A stretch of 64,000 nt of DNA from Nematostella vectensis. Its lineage: Eukaryota; Cnidaria; Anthozoa; Actiniaria; Edwardsiidae. Where the stretch lies: the NCBI RefSeq assembly GCF_932526225.1, contig NC_064048.1:6864627-6928626 (forward strand), in the 5' to 3' direction. Position 1 is the stretch's first letter, and every line of letters begins with the position of its first letter. Of this stretch, positions 51,488 to 61,514 are shown one piece after another. The position numbers and the translations under genes are program-made. The notes beneath the pieces are model-generated. The model was given only the letters and a program-made list of their open reading frames with translations. It was not told where the DNA came from and searched no databases.

Positions 51488-53463
51488 CTGAAAAATAAAA
51501 CAACAATATGAAAAAGAAAATAGACATTTTATTCAGGGACGTTGGGGGGGGGGGGGGGGATTAATAGTAATTCCAATGTGCCGATTGGTTGATATCAGCA
51601 AAGAAGGAGGCGGTTAGGGAGAACAGGTAGGGATAATAAACTTTTTAGAAAATACGAGGGTGGGGCTGAGAGGGTTGGGAGAAGAATGGGAGGTTGATTG
51701 GTCACGTGTTATTGTTGCTTTTATCAGTTTATCAAACCTAACCCCGGGTAAATTGATTGAAACGTTTACAAACCCCTTTTGGGTACATTCCAGTCCTTTC
51801 TTGCAAGGTCCACAGTCAGGTTTTTCGCCGACCCAGATCTTCCGATAAAGTATTGATGCGCACTGGTGGTACTCGTCAAGCTTCGGTTTGCAGATCGGGA
51901 TGACGGAGTTTACCGTGGGCTCAAGAACACAGCATGCGTCGCCTTTGCAATCTGTGTCCTTCTCACAGAAGGATCCTAAAATTGGGAAGTTATGTCTCTA
52001 CTTTGCTACTTATTGTTACATTTAAGAGGAAAAAACGAATGTTTTAGATCTCCACAATCTTATACAGGGGCGGGTCTTCGGGTTGAAGGAGAGAGGGAGG
52101 ACTCAATGGCAATCGGGGGAAGAATGGGAGTAATTTGATATCGTTAATTTGCTTTCTGACTCGAAAAGACAAAATTATCTCTTGAGCTCAATTCGCAGCA
52201 AAAGAAATGGTAGCGGCATATACCCCATATACACAAAAGATATTTTTTTGTACATTTTTTGGCATTTTCCCTCTTGGTAGCCCTTGAGAGGGGCCACTGA
52301 ACCCTCCCAATTCGCTTCTGTAATAGCATATAGGGTAAAGCCAAACACATTATGAATAGAAAATCGTTTTGTTGAATAAGTAGCAGATACCCCTCAATCG
52401 TTGTTTATAGCTCGTTTGGGGCACCCCAACCCTCATCAACACTCCCTGTATTCGCTCACCTGGATCACCCTTGGAAGTCTTCTCACATCTTCCATACGTG
52501 CACACCATCCCGCTACAGCACTGGTTTCTATGATAACATGCCATCTTATGTTTGTGACAGTCCTCGCAGTACAGAAGGTTGCAATACTTTCCGGCTTTAC
52601 ACGGCTTCTTTTCTGAGCATTCCGCTTGATAGTATCCAGGTGCAATCATCTGGAAGAGTTTAGAGTAAACAGTGGCAAAGAGAGGATAGCTAGTTGGTGG
52701 CATTTCTCATAGGAGGAAAAGGAGGGATAATAAAAAAAAGACGAGAGTCTCGTTTGAATATGTTCTGATGCCGAAAATGTCCATTTTAAAAATTGCTGTT
52801 CCCTTTTCCCATTCCTTTTTTTCCCAGCCAGCAGTTAACAATTGGGGCATCTCTTAAAGATGATGTTCTTAAATTCTAGGGTATTTAAAAATATAATACC
52901 CAATAAATTATTAGGAAGAAAATTACACAAATGACGAAAAGCAATAAGTAGGTAATAAGTAAGGTTGCTATTGAGACCAACTTGATTCTGCATTTTAATA
53001 CGCATCAGGATAAAAAGGCAATATTTTTCTGCTATCTGAGCCTCGGCATGTTCTTGGGCGAAATACAAGGTTGGATGTCTTATGAAAAAGCTTCTTATAA
53101 AATAACCTCAAAGAGTGTATAGCACGTTCTTGAATTTGTGTTGCTGAATATGTTTAGAGCCTTGCAGCCAGAGATAACCAAAAGCTAACTACTTAAATGT
53201 TCCCCGTCTCCTAATTTATGGGATGTCTAGTTTTGTCTTTCAAAATATTTCTTTTAACTTACTTGTCGTTTTCTTTCTCGTTCTCCGCGCTGAAGACCTG
53301 GTTCACCTGATTCACTAGCTCGTTTTCCAGAGTTAGCTATTTCCCGCTCAAGCCTTTTGAACAAATTGTGACGGCGATCTGCTTGATCCTTGTAGATTCG
53401 GGTAAAACCAAAACTCTGAACAATTGATATCAATGCCAAGATAAAAAGTATCGAAATAGCCAT
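51442..53463 (-). CDS. Dkk: Dickkopf-family secreted Wnt modulator, 4 exons
   Basis: Exons 53463-53263, 52649-52460, 51975-51774 and 51487-51442 join in phase (0, 1, 2) to 639 nt, 212 residues. The start is ATG at 53463 with A at -3 and G at +4, followed by a signal peptide (MAISILFILALISIVQSFG). Basic KR sites follow (RERKRQ). Exon 2 has ten cysteines in the Dickkopf N-terminal pattern (CKAGKYCNLLYCEDC, CCSGMVC, GRC). Exons 3-4 add ten more in the colipase-like pattern (SFCEKDTDCKGDACC to HEIC). Only about eleven residues separate the two domains, closer to Dkk3 than to Dkk1/2/4. Dickkopf proteins bind LRP5/6 or related partners outside the cell and tune Wnt signalling. The third donor (GTTTGT) is weak, but the frame and the last Cys support it. 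Confidence 0.88.
51774..51975 (-). CDS. Dkk exon 3: colipase-like domain, nine of ten cysteines
   Basis: GSFCEKDTDCKGDACCVLE to LECTQKG, phase 1 in and 2 out. Reading on past the donor would give a short unrelated tail without the last Cys. Confidence 0.83.
51976..52459. other. Intron of the Dkk gene (exon 2-3)
   Basis: No feature recognised. A G16 run lies outside the gene's 5' side of this region, at 51544-51559, in the exon 3-4 intron. Confidence 0.4.
52460..52649 (-). CDS. Dkk exon 2: N-terminal cysteine-rich domain
   Basis: MIAPGYYQAECSEKKPCKAG onward to KTSKGDP, ten cysteines, phase-1 donor CCAG|GTGAGC. Confidence 0.88.
52650..53262. other. First intron of the Dkk gene
   Basis: No feature recognised. 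Confidence 0.4.
53263..53463 (-). CDS. Dkk exon 1: signal peptide and basic spacer
   Basis: 67 codons from MAISILF to RKRQ, phase-0 donor CAA|GTAAGT. The open frame extends five codons upstream, but without an ATG. Confidence 0.85.
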
Positions 53464-53929
53464 CGTAAGGAAACACAAGCTAAAACTCTATCAGATCCTA
53501 GGAATAATAATCAAAGAGCCTTTTCATTTTAGTGTCAAATCATATTTTTGGTTAGCACGTCCATGTTACCCAAAGCCAAAACAAAGCCCGGCATATGAAT
53601 TATTTAAACTATAAATCACAGTAAAGCAGAAACGAAGGGTACCTGTCATAAAACCTCGCTGTCTCTCTTACCTGTCTTGTATCAGGACCTCAAAGAGCCT
53701 GGGCCGAGCCCGCGGGAAAGCTGTGATATTCTAAAATGTTAGAGATTGGGCCGGGTTTTCAAGATGAAGTAAACAAAAATTCCTGCAAGTTCCATGGAAT
53801 AGATGATGTAGATGTTTTATTATTGGTACCAATATAAAAATTTTGTTACAAAGGGTGTTTCAACCAATATATTTCTATATTTCCTTTCCTTATTATATTT
53901 CCTTATTTCCTTTCCTTATACACATACAC

Positions 53930-54400
53930 AGAAAAATGTGCTTTGCAACAACCTTTCGCATCTTTTTTTGCGGGTTTAAAAGTAGATGAAAAAGCTGTTC
54001 CCTTGTTGTGGAATCAAATTTTGTCTTTTTCCAGAACATCAAGCATTTCTTTCCTAAGGTTATCATAGATCGGACACCTCAGTTAGAAGTGCCACATCTG
54101 TTTCATTGCCGGCAGAGTCTTTCCTCCGGGCTGCGGTACGGTCTGGAGTACCGTCCAGCCTCTATTTCTAACTTATGACAACTTATTCTTAGGCGTGTCA
54201 ACTCTACTCTATCCTTGATGTTTTGAACATTAAATAGGTACGTTCCCTTGTCATATTTTGTTTTAAACTTACAGAAAGTTCTAAGTTTGTTCGTTTTTCC
54301 GGACTTTTTTGGAATCGTTAAAGATGTCAGCTTCAAAATTTTGGAATCCAATGTCTTGAAGCCTTTGCTTAAACAATATCTCGACTGACATCCCCCCCCC
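53930..54400 (-). mobile_element. LINE 3' fragment related to the 49.6-51.4 kb element
   Basis: On the minus strand, NKLRTFCKFKTKYDKGTYLF, VELTRLRISCHKLEIEAGRY and SRPYRSPEERLC align with NKLRTYRTFKDKYELENYL, VALTKLRISNHQLQIEKGRH and TRPYTKEKDRIC of the other copy. The zinc-cluster region continues in broken frames to about 53930. A C11/A18 stretch at 54391-54419 marks the far edge. Confidence 0.85.
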
Positions 54401-54820
54401 CCAAAAAAAAAAAAAAAAAAGAAAAAAAAACCCGATTGAAGCAGACTCACAAAAACAGTTTGCTATGTACTAATAAGGAATTGAACAAGTGATCATGAAG
54501 AAAGGCAGTTTTCAAAAAGAAACTGTTAGATATTAAATAAAAGCGCGTTTGGTTATTATCGACAGGACTGTGGACTAGGATTTGTGGCGAATAGATATAT
54601 AAAGATGCTCAACATGATGTGACGTCGCGTCAAAAACAGAAATACCAATGTTTCAATTATATGGCTTAATTTAATTTATTCTCCATCACACTCTGACAAA
54701 AATACATACATTTTATTGGTAAAATAGCTTATGTGAGTAGCTTATATAGATGCATCTACATAGTCATAGTTTTTATCTTTTCCTTCCCCGATTAACAGGC
54801 TTGAGGTGCTTTTGTCTTTT
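54401..54820. other. 3' region of the NLR gene
   Basis: Probable 3' UTR and downstream sequence of the minus-strand NLR gene. It includes the polyadenylation hexamer listed at 54675-54680. Confidence 0.5.
54675..54680 (-). terminator. Likely polyadenylation signal of the NLR gene
   Basis: AATAAA on the minus strand, about 145 bases past the stop codon. Confidence 0.5.
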
Positions 54821-56901
54821 TTAGAGGAAGAATGTCGTTAAGCCATTGTGACTACGCAGTATAACCCTTCTCAATACATGGCTTCCCGAGAGGCGAAATG
54901 CTTCTATTCTGCGTCTAACTTTCACTGAAAGATCATCAACAAAATCAAGGCTCTTAATCGATGGATTTTGCATCTGTGTATCAATGATTGAGGATATGCC
55001 CTCTTCCCCTATAGGGAAACCAAGCACCATATGTTCAATTACTGTGTTCTTTGTAAGTAGTTCTGGGATCCAACTAAAATTAAAGTACTGAGAATATCGT
55101 TCACGGCATGCAAGGTGTTCAACCTCTAAAGTCTTTATGGATTTATTACTAGCAAGAGCGGAGGCAATTTCTGTATTATCGTCGCTGTCACCAATGCCAA
55201 GCCGAAGCTTTATAATTGCCTCACTTTGTCCAACTATCCTTGCAAGTTTAGTAATTATCTCGGAAGAATTCGCTTCTACATGGAGACCTAGTCTCTTCAG
55301 TGACTTGTTTTGTTCTATAGCATCGAGGACACAACACGTGTTATCACCCAACGTAGGTACATTACTTAAATCAACAATTTCCAGCACTTTGTTTTGAATT
55401 ATCATCTCTGCGATTGCAACGGCAGCAGCAGAAGCAACAGAAGCATCAACAGCAGTGTCAGAGGAGCTGAGAATCAAGCGCTTGATTGACAAATCCTTCT
55501 TCATAGCTCTAACTACGGTAATCATTAATTGTACAGAAATGTCTGTAATTTCTAATAATTCACATATAGAATTATTGAGGCGACAACTGTTGATAATCGT
55601 GTGCAACATGTCTTCTGATTCAGGAGAAATGTCTGAAATCGTAAGAATTTTTAACCCTTCTATGGAATCTCTTCCGCATTTACTTTTAGTCCCATAAGAC
55701 AGCCAATAACAAAGACCTGACACAGCTTTAGATGAGAAAAGATACAATTTCAATGAAACGTTTTGTGGTAATAGTTGGATAAAGCCGTCCAGACCTTGAT
55801 CTCCGCACTTGACCTCGTGCAGGCATTCACACATCAATTTTATAACATAGTCATAGTCCAACAAAGTGCACATAGACACACTCCTAGAATAATATCGCAT
55901 CATTCCATCAGGATTCAAAATGTTCGCGAGTGACTTCACAGCAGTAGAAGCCTTGGCTGTACCAATCATTGACGCTAAATCGAAGTTACATAGCGTATGA
56001 AACATAGAGAAACTAAAGAATTCTTCACCCTCGCCTTTGGCAAAGCAGTCAGCGAAAAACAACGCCGCCAAATAATCTTGCAGTGATTTATGTAAAAAGG
56101 AATATGTAACTTCACATCGGATTTTCTTTGGTGCTTTGTTCTTTACAACGACACCCAAGTCCAACAGATCCTTTGGTAGCTCCATTGCCGTAAAGCATAA
56201 CTTATTTTCCTTTAGCGCCTCATAAGCGTACTTCCCCAATGCCAAATGCCAATCCTTAAACCTTTCTTCAAGGTCGCAATCCTCAACCTCCAGCCCCTTT
56301 CTCTTAATGTGTCTTTTAGTGATACAGAACAGGATTTCTTTGTTCAATGTAGTGATGTCCTGATGTCTTTGGGAAGTGAGATACTCCGCGTTGTCCTCAA
56401 AGACTAGGCAAAGCATAGAGGCATAGAGAGGGTTACAGACCAAGTCCCTTAGCTTTTGATTTATCGTAACGTGTCGAAGAAGGTTATGTGCCACTGTTGG
56501 GGAAGATGAGAAGTAGCTTGTAAACAGTTCCTTGGCATCGTCAAAATTCCATCCAGTTATTTCTAGCTTCCTGTCGAAACTATTTTTCAACTCTGATAGG
56601 TGGTTTTTACGGCTGGTAACTACCATGCAACTTTGTGGTAAGGCCTTTTTGCTGAGAATTGTATTAAGCGATTTCCTCGAAGATGCAGGCAGTTCATCGT
56701 AGCCATCGATGACCAAGGCAACACTCTTCTCGTTGTCACAGATATATCTGACAATTCTCTCTTTATCCTCGTCTGAGTAATTCTCGGGAATCGCTTGACG
56801 CAGGAAATCTCTCCAATCACTGGCATTTGCTATATCACGACAATGCAGCAGTAATACGACTTTGATTTCTTCGGGGATTATACAGGACAACGGCATGTTG
56901 C
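54821..56901 (-). CDS. NLR exon 4: rest of NACHT, winged helix, LRRs
   Basis: Begins SNMPLSCIIPEEIKVVLLLH after a T8CAG acceptor and ends NGLTTFFL-stop. An ATG near the start makes this exon look like a gene of its own, but the Walker A is then missing; it needs exon 3. Confidence 0.9.
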
Positions 56902-57812
56902 CTGAAAAAAAAATTCAATTAGACATTTATGGGAGGGGAAAGATTGCAAGTATAAATAAATGCCCATAGCCTATAATCACATCAACGACACAGAAAACAA
57001 ATTATCTTACTACATGTTCCCCTAGAATTGTTAAACCTGGAACTAATGAAAAATTATATGTTTTTGCTGTAGTTTCTGCAATTTCAAATCTAAAAATAAA
57101 TAATTTACTTTAACTAGTAAGCCCATTTCTGTATCTTCCTTTTGATAAATTTGTCAAATTCTCTTATTTTTTGTGAATATTTATTGTTTAGCATTTTTAT
57201 AAACACGTGCTCTAAATCGTTTTGTCTTTCAATAAACACATGCTCTGGTTTGGAAAAAAAAGAAAAATCGATTCAAAGCATGTGTTTATTAAAAGACAAA
57301 ACGATCTAGAGCATGTGTTTATAAAAATGCTAAACAATAAACATTCGCATTTAATGGCTTATCAGTACATGATTTGTGTACTATTTATTGCGCGCTCATA
57401 AGGTCTGTACTCGAGTATGCGTCGCCGGTGTGGGCTGCTCTACCGGAATACCTATCTGAGCACCTGGAGTCTATACAGAAAAGAGCTTTAAAAATCATTC
57501 TAAGGCACGAATATACGAGCTATAGTAGTGCCCTTGCCTCAACGTCTCTCCAATTTTTGTCTGAGAGAAGGGATGAAGCATGTCGGAAATTTATGGCAAG
57601 AGCTAAAACTGTTGAACCCTTAAAATCTGTGGTTAATAACATGACAACTGTCCAACATGGATATAATTTGAGATCAGGAAATGAGAAAATAATAGGACCG
57701 CAAGCTAAAACTTGTAGGTTTAGAGATTTTGTGACTGTGCGCTATTGTTAGTTTCTGTGTGACGACCTCTCACTTGTAATTCAGCCATGATAGCTGCAAT
57801 GGTGTAGAAATA

Positions 57813-57894
<82 letters not shown>

Positions 57895-60158
57895 CTGGAC
57901 TTATATTAGGGGATGATCTTGCAATTATGCTAAAACTAACTGGTTTGGCGGTTTAATAAAAAAAGACAATCACAAAAAGTGCTCTTTTCTTTTGGAAAAA
58001 AATCACAAACACTACCCTTAGACTACTTTTCCCATACAGATATAGTGTTATGGCGAGGAAAGGAAAAATTACATTGTTTATCAAAATATCGTGTATTTTC
58101 CTACATACGTTTTACAGTAATTTTGCTGGAACCGGACATGTCGTCGCTATATTATCTAGAATATTGTTATATCTAGTGTCGTTATTTCATTAGTTCTTTA
58201 CTTTCTATATTATGATGGAACAGCTTCAACTCACTTTTATTTCCTTGGACGCGAAGTGCCCACAAGTGGACAAGGTTCTTGCAGAATGAGGTTTTCCCAA
58301 CCCCAGGATTCCCTTCAAGAAGTACTTTAGAGACCCTCTTTTTATTCAATGGTTCAAACAGGTCACACATGTTCAACCTCGATTCATCTTCTGTCACTAT
58401 CTTTGGCTCTTTAAACATCTTTTGGACATTAAACTTGGATTCAAATTCAAGCCATGGTAGAGGAGTGATGTATGATGCTTCACCAGTTGTGTACTCAGAT
58501 AGAAGATATTCCAACCACTTATCCATGGCTATAAGAACATGTATTCTAATATTAGTATCTAAATAGCCAATAAAAATCAATAGGTTCAGCTATTTTGAAA
58601 CCAGTGGTGGATAAGGTGCTGGTGTGATGTGTATACAAGCTTTTAGCCCAGACCCTCTGTGTGAAATCTTACAGATCTCATGATTATGGGTTTAACAATA
58701 ATATAACACCCCTTTTCCAAGTGGGTTGCACTTTGATACAGTAGCCTATGTGTTGTAACTTGCTTTGAACAATAATAAAAAAATAAACGCCAAAATCAAG
58801 TTCTCTCACTGGATCTGAGATTGGTTTATGACATGATATACTGATTCATGTTTTTTTTTTCATTAGCACTGCTGGTTTGGGATACATAGATCCTCAAGTG
58901 CAAACTTTATGGAAATAGGTATTTGCAGTATAGGGGGCAAATAATGAGATTTATTTTGTTTTGTTATTGTTTTTTCACAAAACTAAAACACATTTAGAAA
59001 TCAACGCCTGCACAATTATGTCAAATGATGCAATGATGAAAAACAGAAATAGGTAAAAGCATCAAGAACAGAAAATAAGATCTATTTGCCTTGTTTTTTT
59101 TTTTTCACACTCAAAAGAAATTTTAGATAACAGTGTCTGATGTTAAATGATAATACAGTGATGCTGTGTTAACCAGCCCTATGCTGCCCAGAAGGAGTGT
59201 TACAGTGATCAAGACAAAAGGTGGGCTGCAATTCAAAAAAACACTGTTCAGTGTATTTTTTCCATAAACAGGGATCATCAAACTTATACACACCTTTGTC
59301 TCGCTTTGCAAGCTCATCAGATTCAGCAACTCCCTGACCAATCTTCCCATCTTTGATTTCTTGGATTTCCTGGCATATTGTTTGCACTTCATGAGCTATT
59401 CCATGAAACTTTTCATTGACACTCTGCCCAACCCCTTCGACTATCTGTTGAACAGATTGAACATCAGCGCCCACTCCTTGGATTTGGCTGTTCATAGCTT
59501 GCTTCAGGTCCTGTACTTCATGGCTCACTCCTTGCACTTCCTTTCTCACTTCTTGTGTTTCTCTAAACAAGTCGAGCTCATCCTCATTCCATTTCTGCAG
59601 CAATGCTTTGTAGTCTGTTGCACCAGAGGGACGGCTTTTAAGATCATTCACTTCATCAGAACTGATACCAAGGGCAATGAGAGCTGTTGAGATCTCTTTC
59701 CAGTAATTCTCAAACTCTACATCATCAAATGCGGCATTATTAACATGACATAACTTGTTCCTATAAAACTTGATGCGAGCAATGTGTGCTGGAATTGAAT
59801 TGTCTGTGCTTGCAGGCAAACTGTCCCATCCCGAAGAAGGAGGTTTCAATAGGCAGATGTTGCGCAACAGAACAAAGATGAGGGTAATGTCAAAATCTTT
59901 AGAGGTTGGAGGCGGTAGGCCATGTTTAGGGAACAACTTATCCCATTGATCATTATTAAGTATTTTCCTCTTCCCTCGCGGAGGACACCACAAGGAATGT
60001 AGAGTCTTGTAGTGATGATTCAGCTGAGTACTTAATGAGGAAGGTGGCAGAAATCCATCCAAAACACCTCGAAGGGCCTGGGTTCCGCCAACAACAAGTA
60101 ATCGGGAAAGTTTATCAAAGTTCTCAGAGTCCTTGTTGACTGGGAATAGACCTGCCAT
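54821..60158 (-). CDS. NLR receptor: HEPN, coiled coil, NACHT, LRR
   Basis: Exons 60158-59294 (coding part), 58528-58235 and 56901-54821 join in matching phase 1 to 3,240 nt, 1,079 residues. Residues ~1-170 are a DZIP3-type HEPN domain (LSRLLVVGGTQALRGVLDGF; RNKLCH at 133-138 is the Rx4H RNase signature). About 200-270 is a coiled coil of GV-VQ heptads. The NACHT domain has Walker A GNPGVGKTS (Lys 367), Walker B LVIDGYDELP (Asp 452), sensor VVTSR, NPLYASMLC and the winged-helix SFLHKSLQDYLAALFFA. The last ~350 residues hold ribonuclease-inhibitor-type LRRs (NKSLKRLGL, NKSIKTLEV, NPSIKSLDF). By family knowledge it is a cytosolic sensor: ligand release by the LRRs, ATP-driven oligomerisation, effector output through HEPN. 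The ligand is unknown. Whether HEPN cuts RNA or only mediates contacts is open. Confidence 0.87.
57175..57346. repeat. Large inverted repeat, two 72-bp arms
   Basis: The left arm 57175-57246 includes TTTATAAACACGTGCTCTAAATCG. The right arm 57275-57346 is its reverse complement with only about four mismatches, around a 28-bp loop. It lies in the intron between NLR exons 3 and 4 and would form a long hairpin in the pre-mRNA. Confidence 0.9.
57340..57751 (+). pseudogene. LINE reverse transcriptase 3' end
   Basis: The frame reads SVHDLCTIYCALIRSVLEYA, SPVWAALPEYLSEHLESIQK and RALKII, the usual region just C-terminal to the RT of CR1/jockey-like LINEs, and ends at TAG. The 5' part is absent. An AATAAA and a TA microsatellite follow. 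It lies antisense in the NLR intron. Confidence 0.8.
57818..57890. repeat. (TA)n microsatellite
   Basis: About 36 uninterrupted TA units, probably at the 3' end of the LINE fragment. Confidence 0.93.
58235..58528 (-). CDS. NLR exon 3: linker and Walker A
   Basis: 97 codons: AMDKWLEYLLSEYTTGEASY, then KVLLEGNPGVGKTSFCKNL, ending WALRVQGNK at A|GTGAGT. Phases 1 and 1. Confidence 0.88.
58529..59293. other. Intron of the NLR gene (exon 2-3)
   Basis: No feature recognised. Confidence 0.45.
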
Positions 60159-60169
60159 CACAACAACAG
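59294..60169 (-). CDS. NLR exon 2: start codon, HEPN domain and coiled coil
   Basis: The acceptor TCCTCTTGCAG ends at 60170. I take the ATG at 60158-60156 (MAGLFPVNKDSENFDKLSRL), since the frame upstream of the acceptor is intron. The donor AAAG|GTGTGT leaves phase 1. The end reads through into an open but unlikely extension to 59169. Confidence 0.82.
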
Positions 60170-60469
60170 CTGCAAGAGGATATACAACTATGAGACTTAG
60201 CTGTCCATTGCCTGCATCTTTCAATATTTTTTCAAATATAATTAAGCCTTTTTGGGTAGAAGGATTGATTCAAGTTCACAATTATTCAAGCAGATTTGCA
60301 TTGCCACAGAATTAAATATTTTATTCAAGGGCTAAAAAACTGTGGTTTTCAAGGAAACAGTGTGTCTTAAAAACACAATTTTCAAATGAAACTAAGTTCT
60401 TTCATTGTGATTAAAATTTATAACTAAAGGATTCAGTCTTTGATGACTTTTTAACAGAAAACACAAAAA

Positions 60470-60625
60470 ATATATTTCAAAATTGTAAAAGCAGTGTGTC
60501 AATTTGAATTTTCTTTGAGGATGTGACTGATAATTTAGAGCAGATGGCCTGTTAAATAGTGCAGATTCTAATAGATTCTTTTGACAGTTGAGGTTTCTGT
60601 CAGCCCTCCGGAAGTATACTGGGGT
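60470..60625. mobile_element. MITE, TTAA family, partial copy 4 (reverse orientation)
   Basis: The words AAGCAGTGTGTCAATTTGAA, CTTTGAGGATGTGA, TAGATTCTTTTGACAGTTGAGG and TCCGGAAGTATACTGG are the reverse complement of copies 1 and 2 in order. The terminal bases are lost. It lies between the possible NLR leader exon and exon 2. Confidence 0.75.
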
Positions 60626-60973
60626 GATTGATACTCTCCCATAATGCACAGGGGGGAGATCACAAAAGTGCAATCAATAAAATTTACTCTGCTGAGCCAA
60701 ATTTGCTCAATCTATACAAGTCACGAGAGACATGCAAATTCAAAAATTATTTCTGTTTCATAATCGATTTTGATGACATGCCACGAGTTAAGCGTTGGTG
60801 TGAAGGCCGTGGATTTGAAGGGATGCTTTTGTAAATGTGCATTTCGCTATACGAGACATGAATTTAAATTACTATAAGAGGCTTGTAATCTTCATAGAAA
60901 CCCCTCATGCTTTTCGCTTATGCAGATAGAGTGCATTTGAAAGAGAATAACTCTTCTACATAGTACAAATTAC

Positions 60974-61160
60974 CTGTAAAAGCCGACACATTTGCCTTGT
61001 TCTGAGTGCCTGTTCGTCCACTGAGATTTGTTCGACTTTCTACGGCCTTGGATTCCTGCTAGCAGAGGCCTCTTTTCTCTGTATTTCGCTGGGCTGGAGT
61101 TCGCGAGGAAAAGATACCTCTGCCATGGGTCGCAAGTTCGTTTGATCAAACCGCCGTCCA
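60974..61160 (-). other. Possible untranslated first exon of the NLR gene
   Basis: GC-rich sequence ends at a good donor (TTTTACAG|GTAATT, exon edge at 60974). It holds ATGs, but none reads in frame into exon 2 without a stop, so it would be 5' UTR with upstream frames. The 5' edge is a guess. Confidence 0.4.
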
Positions 61161-61514
61161 CGATCGTGGACGAGATCCAGAGCGCATGCTCCGTTCATTA
61201 ATTACTAGCCACTATTTGAGCCCACAATGACTAGCGCATGCATAAAACGTATATCCGCTGCGGGATAATAAGCCCGCATTCGAAACGGTGTCCTCCGTAG
61301 AAATATCACGCGACGAATTATAAAAGAAGCCTTATCTTCATTCAGAATTTTCTCTCTTTTGACTAACGAGTCAATCTTCCGTTTACAGGTTTTGCATATT
61401 CTTCTGGGAATAGCTGATCTAAGTTTACCAAAAAGTTTTGTAACATTTTCTTCGAATCCAACTGTGCGATATTTACATTAGTAAGAATATAAAATATATT
61501 TACAATAGTAAGAA

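Noticed and set aside
54821-56896. A separate 691-residue gene starting MPLSCIIPEE
   Set aside because: The Walker A lies in the upstream exon at 58235-58528, which joins in phase; the ATG is internal.
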